Below are positions 1-6,315 of a DNA stretch of 9,271 nucleotides, one piece after another (position 1 is the stretch's first letter; each line of letters starts with the position of its first letter). Made by a program: the position numbers and the translations under genes. The stretch is from JBHAEP01 sp041855665 (GTDB lineage Bacteria; Patescibacteriota; Saccharimonadia; Saccharimonadales; Saccharimonadaceae): contig JBHAEP010000028.1 in NCBI GenBank assembly GCA_041855665.1, forward strand, positions 1 through 9,271, written 5' to 3'. The notes under the pieces are model-generated. The model saw nothing but the letters and a program-made list of their open reading frames with translations, was not told the origin of the DNA and searched no databases.

Positions 1-2
1 AA

Positions 3-1217
3 AATCCGAACGATGTCGTCGTGCTTTTATTTCTAACGGCGATATCAATAGTATTAACCAAACTAACCCACTTAAATATACTAGAGTCAATTTCCACAAC
101 AACTTTAGACTCACGCCTAAAAGCCACACTAGCAGCACTGATTTTATTCGCCCCTGCTAGTTTATTCTTAGGTATAATCAGTCCGTATCTAGCAAAACTA
201 AACATAACTTCACTCGAAAAATCAGGCAAGTCCGTCGCTGATTTAAGCGTCTTGAATGCAATCGGTAGCATAGTGGGAACTTTTTTGACCGGCTTTGTGA
301 TTTTTCAATTTGTGGGCTCAAACCAAACTATGATTTTCGTAATCTTAATGATACTTGCATCGGCTTGGATTTTACAGCCGAAAACAAAAATTCTTCCTAA
401 AATTATAGCAACCCTCATAATTACACTTTTGTCCCTCATTCCAGCCACCCAACGACCGAACATCACGGACATAGATACGCCTAGTTCTCACTATCAAATT
501 ATCAAAACCTCCAACCGACAAGGCGAGGATATACGGCTTCTAGCAACAGGTCCTCGCGGTGCACAGTCTGGAATAAATATAGACAACCCCGATGATTTAA
601 TATTTTGGTACACGCAAAAAATGGCAGATTTTACATTAAAATCAAACCCAGAAAATGTACTTTTACTTGGTGGCGGGGCATTTACTTTGCCTAATTATTT
701 AGTTAAAGAAAGTCCTAGTATGAAAATCGACGTCGTCGAAATAGATTCATCTCTAGAAAGTATCTCAAAAGAATATTTCCTATACAAAGATTCACCGAAC
801 GTTAATTTATTTTTTGATGACGCTAGAAGTTTTTTAAATCAAAATAAGAAAAAATATGACTTGATTCTTGTTGACGTCTATGGAGATATAGCTATTCCAT
901 TTCAACTTTCAACCATAGAATATAGCGATAAAATTCGCCAATCCCTAAAAGAAGATGGAATGGTCGTAGCAAATATTGTTAGCACCGTATCCGGTAGATG
1001 TTCTAGTACTTTCTGGAATTTAAATTCGGCTTATTTGCAAAATTTTAAGTATGGATATTTCATCAAAGAACTTCCAAGCAAAGATAAAATCAGCAATATA
1101 GTAGCGACTTTTGCCAATAATAAGCTCGATGGATATGGTGAAAAAATCCAAAAAACCAACAAAGCTCCACTCACTGATAATTTCGCGCCGACGGAGTTTG
1201 CTTATGCAAAATGCTAG
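3..1217 (+). CDS. Membrane-anchored spermidine-synthase-like protein (fused-MFS type), 5' partial
   Basis: The reading frame is open to the left edge of the window: the codons before the GTG at 21 read N-P-N-D-V-V without a stop. The true start therefore lies outside. The first half holds about five hydrophobic segments, including one resembling the LFAPASLFLGIISPYLA segment of the fused MFS/spermidine synthase family. From about position 490 a soluble Rossmann-type domain follows. It has a glycine motif LLLGGGAF (660-683), an acidic VVEIDSS strand end, a DDAR motif and LILVDVYGD followed by IP. The family binds S-adenosyl compounds, but many membrane-fused members have no proven polyamine activity. 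Here the usual GGGDG and D-x-x-D-P signatures are altered (GGGAF; D-V-Y-G-D), so I would not call it a polyamine synthase. Its 3' end overlaps the next gene by 14 bases, suggesting co-translation. Confidence 0.8.
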   Translation, partial: NPNDVVVLLFLTAISIVLTKLTHLNILESISTTTLDSRLKATLAALILFAPASLFLGIISPYLAKLNITSLEKSGKSVADLSVLNAIGSIVGTFLTGFVIFQFVGSNQTMIFVILMILASAWILQPKTKILPKIIATLIITLLSLIPATQRPNITDIDTPSSHYQIIKTSNRQGEDIRLLATGPRGAQSGINIDNPDDLIFWYTQKMADFTLKSNPENVLLLGGGAFTLPNYLVKESPSMKIDVVEIDSSLESISKEYFLYKDSPNVNLFFDDARSFLNQNKKKYDLILVDVYGDIAIPFQLSTIEYSDKIRQSLKEDGMVVANIVSTVSGRCSSTFWNLNSAYLQNFKYGYFIKELPSKDKISNIVATFANNKLDGYGEKIQKTNKAPLTDNFAPTEFAYAKC

Positions 1218-1662
1218 ACTAAGAACTTTAATTAGATTCACACCATCTATCGTCATAATGCTTGTTATATTTTACTTCTCAAACCAGCCAGCGGCGATAT
1301 CCAATAGTCAAAGCGAGTTTTTTAGCGGTAATTTAAATATTTCATGGCTAAGCGACCATCAACTATTCGTAGCAGTTAGAAAGGCAGCCCACGCACTAAT
1401 ATACGCCTGTCTCGGCCTGACACTTCTACTTGGTTTTTGGTACTTCAAAAATCGCGCAAAATGGTCTATATCCATGGCTTTATTTTATGCAATTAGTGAT
1501 GAATTTCATCAAACTCTAATCCAGGGAAGAAGTGGGCAAATGTCCGATGTATTACTAGACTCAATCTCCGCAACCTTAGCTATTTGCATTTTCTTAAAAA
1601 TATTTTCATCTTTAAAATATTTTCACAAAAAATCAATCCATCAAAATAGCTTTACATCTTGA
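1204..1662 (+). CDS. VanZ-family membrane protein
   Basis: This 152-residue protein has four predicted membrane segments (about residues 12-26, 61-80, 86-98, 117-135). It carries the VanZ family signature: D99-E100-F101-H102-Q103, then R109 and D115 before the last helix. VanZ-like proteins are small integral membrane proteins. The founding member gives low-level teicoplanin resistance, but most homologues, including those in reduced genomes, have no assigned role, and no other resistance gene is nearby. I chose the ATG at 1204 because GGAG at 1193-1196 lies seven bases before it. The frame is open further upstream to 1111, but that would overlap the previous gene deeply. The start overlaps the end of the upstream membrane gene, so the two are probably translationally coupled. 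It ends in TGA, the only clear TGA stop in the window. Confidence 0.88.
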   Translation: MQNARLRTLIRFTPSIVIMLVIFYFSNQPAAISNSQSEFFSGNLNISWLSDHQLFVAVRKAAHALIYACLGLTLLLGFWYFKNRAKWSISMALFYAISDEFHQTLIQGRSGQMSDVLLDSISATLAICIFLKIFSSLKYFHKKSIHQNSFTS

Positions 1663-1687
1663 AAACGACACCCAGCTAGTGCATAAT
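1659..1687 (+). promoter_or_regulatory. Sigma70-type promoter for the two-component genes
   Basis: TTGAAA (1659-1664) and CATAAT (1682-1687) are separated by 17 bases, each matching consensus in five of six positions. The -35 box includes the VanZ stop codon. Transcription would start near 1694, leaving about 17 nt before the ATG at 1711. Confidence 0.6.
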
Positions 1688-1710
1688 AAGCATAAATACT
1701 TTATCAAAAA

Positions 1711-3783
1711 ATGAACGGGGAGGGCGTCATTACTTCTAAAATCATTCCTCTGCAGTGGCAGATAAAAATCGTCGACTTGATAACTGCAATTAGCGGGATA
1801 CTTACTTTTTTATGGGCTTGGAGCTATTTTCAATCTGGAATTTTTCCAATGCCGTCTGGAATAGGTTTTGTGGCCATATTCGCAGCCTCAATATTTATTA
1901 AGCTAAAGCTAGCCGACCATCTAATCGAATACGGAGCTGCCGCACTAACTCTAGCAACCGGCCTCAATCTGGCTTTTTTGATCTACCAAACCGGTGGAGT
2001 AGCATCTCCCTATGGCGCATTTTGGATATTGCCAGCAATAATCTCTGGAATTTATAGTCTTTGGTTAGTCTTACCGTTCTTGATCTTGCCAGGTGTATAC
2101 ATCCTTATGACCATATTCTCAGAGGCAGGATTTAACCCCCTAACAGCCAAAGCATTGTTTTTATTCGTCTTGCCAGTTGCTGCTAGTTTTTGGTTTTGGA
2201 GAATTCAGGAGTTTCACGACAACAAAAAAGATTCTGCTGTTCACCGTCTAAAAAATCAACTATCTCAGGCCTCGGGCAAAGCTGAAGTAGTCATTAACAC
2301 AATCGCTGACGGAGTTTTAGCGATTGATAAAAATGGTAATATTGAATTAATAAATCCAGCCGCTCAACAAATTATTGGATGGGGAAAGCAAGATGCAGTT
2401 GGGTTAAAATACAACTCAGTCTTGAAAATATTAAACATCAAAGACGAGCCTGTTGACGATTTGCAAAATCCTATCGAAAACTCCTTGAATAATAATCAAG
2501 AAATCAAAACAGACAAGCTAAAACTCGTAACGGATAGCGGTAAAAAAATCTTGGCCTCAATTATCGTTTCGCCGATTTCCAGTGAAAAATCTGGGGTTAT
2601 TATTGTATTCCGAGACATAACACGAGACAAGATCGAAGAAAGAGAGCAGGCCGAATTCATCAGTACAGCAAGCCATGAAATGCGTACGCCAGTAGCCAGC
2701 ATTGAAGGTTATTTGGGATTGGCACTAAATCCAGCTACAGCCCAAATTGACGAAAAAGCCCGTGAATACATCACCAAAGCACACGAATCCGCCGAGCACC
2801 TTGGTCGACTATTTCAGGATCTTCTTGATATCTCAAAAGCCGAAGATGGACGACTAACTAATAATCCTAAAGTGATAAATGTCAATAACTTCGTCCAAGA
2901 CATTGCTAATGGATTAACACCAAAAGCAAATGAAAAGGGCCTAGAAGTCATCTTCAAACCCAACAATCAATCTCAGGGTGTCAACGGGGACAGGACAATT
3001 TCACCGGTCTACTATACTTTTGCAGATGCCGATCACTTAAGGGAAATTACCGCCAACCTTATAGAAAATGCCATAAAATACACTCCTCAAGGCCAAGTGA
3101 TAATTGACTTAAATCAATCACAAAATGGCAACGCCGTACAAATCATGGTTCACGACACGGGAATTGGAATTCCAAGGGAAGACCTACCTCACCTTTTCCA
3201 GAAATTTTACCGAGTCGACAATAGTGACACTAGGGAAATTGGTGGAACCGGCCTAGGTTTATACCTTTGTCGTCGACTAGCTGAAGCTATAGGTGGCAGG
3301 ATATGGGTTGAAAGCGAGTATAAAAAAGGCAGTACTTTTACTCTAGAAATGCCAAGAGCAACCAATGAACAGATGGCCGACTATAAAGCGGAGCCAGAAG
3401 TTCAACCTGTAGTAAACAATCTAGCTCAAGCTTCAAATAATCCACCGCAGGAAATAAATCAGCCAACATCTCAAATTAATCAGCAACAAACTCATAGTCA
3501 AAATAGTTTCAACATTCAGTCGCAGCCGCAGACTCAATTACCACAAAACACAGCGCCAGCAGCCCCGGCTCCAAGTATGTTCAACAACCCTAATGCACCA
3601 AAACCCGTAAATCCAACTCCGCAACAACAACCGACGTATAATCAAAGCCAATATTCTACGCCAACTCAACCCCAGCAGGATCGACGCTACGCTAGTCCAA
3701 CATATCAGCAACGCGAAAATATTCCACTGAGTCAGATTGAGCAAAATCCTGAAGAGTACCGACGCAGAATTTCTGGATCCTAG
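1711..3783 (+). CDS. PAS-containing sensor histidine kinase with Gln/Asn/Pro-rich tail
   Basis: A 690-residue inner-membrane sensor kinase. Residues 22-164 hold about six membrane segments with very short loops, so the input is probably sensed in or at the membrane. A PAS-like domain follows (about 190-305; IADGVLAIDKNGNIELINPAA). Next are the HisKA dimerisation helix with phospho-accepting H322 (SHEMRTP) and the ATPase domain: N box N453, G1 box at D482 (DTGIGI) and G2 box from 511 (GGTGLGL). All catalytic motifs are intact, so it should be active. Residues 551-690 form a disordered Gln/Asn/Pro/Ser-rich tail ending in a more ordinary, charged stretch (about 668-690). The start is ambiguous: no ribosome site precedes the ATG at 1711, while GGGGAGGG lies inside the first codons, ahead of an ATT at 1729. 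The next gene, 56 bases downstream, is its likely partner. Confidence 0.93.
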   Translation: MNGEGVITSKIIPLQWQIKIVDLITAISGILTFLWAWSYFQSGIFPMPSGIGFVAIFAASIFIKLKLADHLIEYGAAALTLATGLNLAFLIYQTGGVASPYGAFWILPAIISGIYSLWLVLPFLILPGVYILMTIFSEAGFNPLTAKALFLFVLPVAASFWFWRIQEFHDNKKDSAVHRLKNQLSQASGKAEVVINTIADGVLAIDKNGNIELINPAAQQIIGWGKQDAVGLKYNSVLKILNIKDEPVDDLQNPIENSLNNNQEIKTDKLKLVTDSGKKILASIIVSPISSEKSGVIIVFRDITRDKIEEREQAEFISTASHEMRTPVASIEGYLGLALNPATAQIDEKAREYITKAHESAEHLGRLFQDLLDISKAEDGRLTNNPKVINVNNFVQDIANGLTPKANEKGLEVIFKPNNQSQGVNGDRTISPVYYTFADADHLREITANLIENAIKYTPQGQVIIDLNQSQNGNAVQIMVHDTGIGIPREDLPHLFQKFYRVDNSDTREIGGTGLGLYLCRRLAEAIGGRIWVESEYKKGSTFTLEMPRATNEQMADYKAEPEVQPVVNNLAQASNNPPQEINQPTSQINQQQTHSQNSFNIQSQPQTQLPQNTAPAAPAPSMFNNPNAPKPVNPTPQQQPTYNQSQYSTPTQPQQDRRYASPTYQQRENIPLSQIEQNPEEYRRRISGS

Positions 3784-3839
3784 AAATAAACATAAACTCT
3801 ATAGAAAATAATTTTAAAATAATATACAATGAGGTTAAT

Positions 3840-5012
3840 ATGACAAAAATTCTACTGGTTGAAGACGACAAAAGCCTACGCGAAATTTACGGCGTACGTC
3901 TGCTAGCTGAGGGTTATGATATTGTTTCCGCCGGAGACGGCGAGCAAGCTCTTGCTATGGCTATAAAAGAACGTCCTGATTTAATATTAAGCGACGTAAT
4001 GATGCCAAAAATTAGCGGATTTGATATGCTGGATATTCTTAGAAGTACCACAGAAACAAAAGACATCAGAGTAATAATGATGACCGCCCTAAGTAGCGAA
4101 GACCAGAGGCAACGAGGAGAGCAGCTTGGCGCAGATCGATATTTAGTTAAGTCTCAAGTTGGAATCGAGGATGTTGTTCGAACTGTTCATGAAGTTCTTC
4201 AGGATATGCCATCAAGCAATCCTTCTCAGCCTACCGTGCCAGCTAGACCCCTACCTCCACAACAGCCTCAACAAAGCCAACAGCAACCAGCCGCTCAAAC
4301 ACCTCAGCAGCCAAACAACCCTCAAATAGCAAATCAGCAGTCAGCACCAAATCCGCAGCCAACTCAACAACAAGAATCAAACCTACCGCAACCGACAGCC
4401 CCATTCAGCACAAATCGACCGGCTAGTCTTGGCGAGAGAGTTATTCAACCCCTAGATCGAAGCGGAATAGAAGAAGTTGACTATGGAAAATTAATCAGTC
4501 AAGAACTTGAAACTAATTCACAACCCGTAAACCCAGCGCAGCAATTCCAAAACATAAACCAACAAAACGCATCAAACACTCCTCAGCAAGCAGCATTTCA
4601 GCAACCAACTCCTCCTCAGGTAGCGAGCGCAGAACCTCAACCCTTCACGCCACCTAACCCAGTGCATGAAGCCAGCAGAGATCAAGAGGCTGAATTAGCT
4701 AAGATACTTGCAGAAGCTCAAAAAAATAAACCAGAAAATCAAACTCAAGAAGTTAATCAAATGCCTTCAGATGAAGACTTTATGCGCCAAATTGAAAACC
4801 TAAGCGTAGAAAATAGTCAGCCTGAAATTATTCAGCCTACACAAGTAAATCAAAATCAGGCGACAGCACAACCTCAACAATTTAACCCCGTAAACCTATC
4901 CGTTCCGCCAACACCTAGTGTTCCGCCTGCACCAAACTTCACTAACCCTACTGCGCAACAGGGTCAAAATCAGCAAAACCAAGGACAGTTCGGTCAGCAA
5001 ATCAATCAATAG
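3840..5012 (+). CDS. Response regulator with receiver domain and long Gln/Asn/Pro-rich tail
   Basis: Residues 1-122 are a complete receiver domain. It has the acidic pair D9/D10, phospho-acceptor D52 (LILSDVMMP), conserved T82 and K104. It should accept phosphate from the kinase encoded just upstream. Residues 123-390 contain no helix-turn-helix, GGDEF, EAL or other output domain I can recognise. They are rich in Q, N, P and A, interrupted by three less biased islands: 192-224, 277-297 (helical, Glu/Lys/Ala-rich) and 308-325. The likely mode of action is therefore protein-protein contact, not direct DNA binding. The tail is encoded by mixed CAA/CAG and CCA/CCT/CCG codons, so it is not a young DNA microsatellite. 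GAGG (3831-3834) is five bases before the ATG. No good separate promoter is seen in the 56-base gap, so it is probably co-transcribed with the kinase. Confidence 0.92.
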   Translation: MTKILLVEDDKSLREIYGVRLLAEGYDIVSAGDGEQALAMAIKERPDLILSDVMMPKISGFDMLDILRSTTETKDIRVIMMTALSSEDQRQRGEQLGADRYLVKSQVGIEDVVRTVHEVLQDMPSSNPSQPTVPARPLPPQQPQQSQQQPAAQTPQQPNNPQIANQQSAPNPQPTQQQESNLPQPTAPFSTNRPASLGERVIQPLDRSGIEEVDYGKLISQELETNSQPVNPAQQFQNINQQNASNTPQQAAFQQPTPPQVASAEPQPFTPPNPVHEASRDQEAELAKILAEAQKNKPENQTQEVNQMPSDEDFMRQIENLSVENSQPEIIQPTQVNQNQATAQPQQFNPVNLSVPPTPSVPPAPNFTNPTAQQGQNQQNQGQFGQQINQ

Positions 5013-5018
5013 AATCAT

Positions 5019-5052
5019 TCACACCTCTTGAAGTTTTTAAATAGAGGTGTGA
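5019..5052 (+). terminator. Hairpin after the response regulator, possible terminator
   Basis: A perfect 10-bp inverted repeat (5019-5028 with 5043-5052) encloses a 14-nt loop and is followed by ACTTTTAAT. It sits seven bases past the stop codon. The T-run is short, so termination may be partial. The right arm overlaps the -10 region of the next gene's promoter. Confidence 0.55.
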
Positions 5053-5056
5053 TACT
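5028..5056 (+). promoter_or_regulatory. Extended -10 promoter giving a leaderless pseudouridine synthase mRNA
   Basis: TTGAAG (5028-5033) and GATACT (5051-5056) are 17 bases apart, and TG at 5048-5049 makes an extended -10. Transcription starting seven bases after the -10 box would begin at 5063, exactly the A of the ATG. No Shine-Dalgarno is present, which agrees with a leaderless mRNA. Confidence 0.55.
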
Positions 5057-5062
5057 TTTAAT

Positions 5063-5743
5063 ATGCAAGATGAAGTTCGCTTAAATAAATTTATCGCTCA
5101 AGCTACCGGAGTTTCCCGTCGTGAGGCGGATGATATTATATCGTCAGAAAAAGTAACTATAAATGGAAATCCTGTAGAAATAGGCCAAAAAGTTAAAGAC
5201 GGCGACACGGTAGCAATTAATGGGCGTAATATCAGTACACAAGAAAATATATACCTAGCATTTAATAAGCCAGTGAATTTCGTGTGTTCAAGAAAAAAAC
5301 AAGGTGAATCCCCGACAATATATAGCATTATACCTAAAAAATATCACCACCTTAAACCGGTTGGTAGATTAGATCGTAACAGCTCTGGATTATTAATATT
5401 AACCAACGATGGCGATGTGGCATTTCAAATGACTCATCCGAAATTTCATAAAATTAAAAAATACCTAGTAACCTTAGATAAAGAAATAACCCCTCTACAT
5501 AGGCAGATGATTAGTGATTTTGGAATTGACCTAGAGGACGGTAAAAGTCAATTCTTAATCGAGAGAACCAACAAGGACGGTGAATGGCTGATAACTATGA
5601 GCGAGGGGAGAAATCGACAAATTAGAAGGACATTTGCAGCACTTGGGTATACCGTCATAAAACTACATCGTATTCAATTTGGAAATCTGCTACTTTCAAA
5701 CCTTAAAAAAGGTGAGGTTGTCGAAATACCAAAACCAAATTAA
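5063..5743 (+). CDS. rRNA pseudouridine synthase, RsuA/RluB/E/F family
   Basis: The 226-residue protein converts a specific uridine in rRNA to pseudouridine during ribosome maturation. Residues 5-62 are an S4 RNA-binding domain (RLNKFIAQATGVSRREAD). The catalytic domain follows, with the family motif GRLD-x-x-S-S-GLL around catalytic D104. The second signature, EGRNRQIRR, is near residues 183-191, and the C-terminus has the typical RIQFGNLLLSNLKKGEVVEI ending. Length and domain order fit bacterial RsuA-superfamily enzymes (COG1187). I cannot tell from sequence alone whether the target is 16S (RsuA) or 23S (RluB/E/F), so I give no gene symbol. No ribosome-binding site precedes the ATG. The promoter spacing suggests a leaderless message. 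Confidence 0.93.
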   Translation: MQDEVRLNKFIAQATGVSRREADDIISSEKVTINGNPVEIGQKVKDGDTVAINGRNISTQENIYLAFNKPVNFVCSRKKQGESPTIYSIIPKKYHHLKPVGRLDRNSSGLLILTNDGDVAFQMTHPKFHKIKKYLVTLDKEITPLHRQMISDFGIDLEDGKSQFLIERTNKDGEWLITMSEGRNRQIRRTFAALGYTVIKLHRIQFGNLLLSNLKKGEVVEIPKPN

Positions 5744-5744
5744 A

Positions 5745-5776
5745 TCAAAAGAAAAACCTCCCCTAAAAGGGGAGGT
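5745..5776 (-). terminator. Rho-independent terminator of the small-gene pair
   Basis: A nine-bp stem (5756-5764 with 5768-5776; ACCTCCCCT) with an AAA loop is followed on the - strand by TTTTTC and further T-rich bases. It lies 15 bases after the stop at 5792. On the + strand the T-run is poor, so any effect on the pseudouridine synthase transcript is secondary. Confidence 0.85.
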
Positions 5777-5791
5777 ACCTATTTCTAGGAT

Positions 5792-5980
5792 TTAAATGAG
5801 GTTGTCGTCCTCGTACTTAGTGAATGCAGACTCAGGGATTACCATAACAGATACTTCCGGACCAGCCCATACATAGCCAGGTCGATTCGGATTTTTCGGA
5901 GCCTGAGGCCTAGTAATAATAGTCCTCACGCCAGTTTCTTTATCATATTCCTCGCGGACTACTTCGGAATTATTTTCCAT
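5792..5980 (-). CDS. Small hypothetical protein (62 aa), second gene of the pair
   Basis: I do not recognise this protein. It is soluble, with an acidic N-terminus (MENNSEVVREEYDKETG), a proline-rich middle (RPQAPKNPNRPGY) and a short hydrophobic strand-like stretch (VSVMVIP), ending in EDDNLI. It has no cysteine and no membrane segment. I chose the ATG at 5980 because AGGAAG (5994-5989) sits eight bases upstream. The GTG at 5989 lies inside that ribosome site and is unlikely. The start overlaps the end of the upstream small gene by 11 bases, a typical arrangement for translational coupling. The strong upstream promoter, overlap and terminator immediately downstream make it very likely to be a real gene despite its size. 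The function is unknown. A partner or accessory peptide of its neighbour is possible but unproven. Confidence 0.7.
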   Translation of the reverse strand: MENNSEVVREEYDKETGVRTIITRPQAPKNPNRPGYVWAGPEVSVMVIPESAFTKYEDDNLI

Positions 5981-6173
5981 TGTTATCACTTCCTTTTTTA
6001 TCGAGTCGTAGCGGACGCGGTGGCTGTTTAGACGGAGGAGGTACGGGCCTAAAAATAGGGGCTCGGTGATCTTCCGTTTTATGAGTGATGCCGTGGCAAA
6101 TGCTACAAATGTTATGGCTAGTTACCTTGCTTTCGCTCGTCATATCACGCCTATAGTAATTATCACTACTCAA
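5970..6173 (-). CDS. Small protein with zinc-knuckle-like Cys/His array
   Basis: A 67-residue protein of unknown function. Residues 23-36 carry C-x2-C-x4-H-x4-H (C23, C26, H31, H36). This has the spacing of a CCHC zinc knuckle with the last cysteine replaced by histidine. Zinc knuckles bind single-stranded nucleic acid or proteins. Here zinc binding is inferred, not shown. The rest is basic and proline-rich (RPVPPPSKQPPRPLRL) and looks unstructured. The start is uncertain. AGAGG (6187-6183) is nine bases before a TTG at 6173 but touches a TTG at 6182. An ATG at 6143 would also keep the Cys/His array but has only a weak AGG. It is the first gene of a two-gene unit with a consensus promoter, and overlaps the next by 11 bases. 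Confidence 0.68.
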   Translation of the reverse strand: MSSDNYYRRDMTSESKVTSHNICSICHGITHKTEDHRAPIFRPVPPPSKQPPRPLRLDKKGSDNNGK

Positions 6174-6186
6174 ATTAGACAACCTC

Positions 6187-6224
6187 TTTCGATTGAAATG
6201 TACATTCTCGACTAACTATCGAAA
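6187..6224 (-). promoter_or_regulatory. Leader hairpin with inner palindrome upstream of the small genes
   Basis: A perfect seven-bp inverted repeat (6187-6193 with 6218-6224; TTTCGAT/ATCGAAA) encloses a second perfect palindrome, AATGTACATT (6197-6206). It lies between the predicted transcription start (about 6230) and the ribosome site, ending at that site's first base. It could be an RNA leader structure or a protein operator. Confidence 0.4.
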
Positions 6225-6236
6225 ATTATATTTAAT

Positions 6237-6265
6237 ATTATATCAAATAATGACGCTTATGTCAA
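6237..6265 (-). promoter_or_regulatory. Consensus sigma70 promoter for the small-gene pair
   Basis: On the - strand TTGACA (6265-6260) and TATAAT (6242-6237) are separated by 17 bases. Both hexamers are perfect. A second TATAAT follows at 6230-6225 but has a poor -35. Transcription would start near 6230, giving a leader of about 55 nt. This is the best-matching promoter in the window. Confidence 0.85.
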
Positions 6266-6297
6266 TAATATTGACTCTACCGAAATAACTTAAAATA

Positions 6298-6306
6298 TGT
6301 TATAAT
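6298..6306 (+). promoter_or_regulatory. Extended -10 promoter for der, apparently leaderless
   Basis: TGTTATAAT is a perfect extended -10 element. No -35 box is found at normal spacing (TTGACT at 6271 is 24 bases away). Transcription would begin at about 6312-6315, one to four bases before the ATG at 6316. No ribosome-binding site is present. Confidence 0.65.
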
Positions 6307-6315
6307 TTAAAATAT

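Noticed and set aside
1111..1203. N-terminal extension of the VanZ-like gene to an earlier ATG
   Set aside because: It would overlap the previous gene by over 100 bases with no ribosome site; the ATG at 1204 has GGAG at good spacing.
3671..3783. Similarity between the kinase C-terminus (PLSQIEQNPEEY) and the regulator island (PLDRSGIEEVDY)
   Set aside because: The resemblance is short and gapped and could be chance; not enough to claim a shared motif.
3815..3828. Separate promoter for the response regulator (TAAAAT, TATACA)
   Set aside because: No -35 box at normal spacing, and the second hexamer would place the transcript start inside the ribosome site; AT-rich coincidence is more likely.
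4206..5009. CAG/CAA trinucleotide microsatellite
   Set aside because: Gln, Asn and Pro codons are mixed and interrupted, so there is no uniform DNA repeat; the bias is at protein level.
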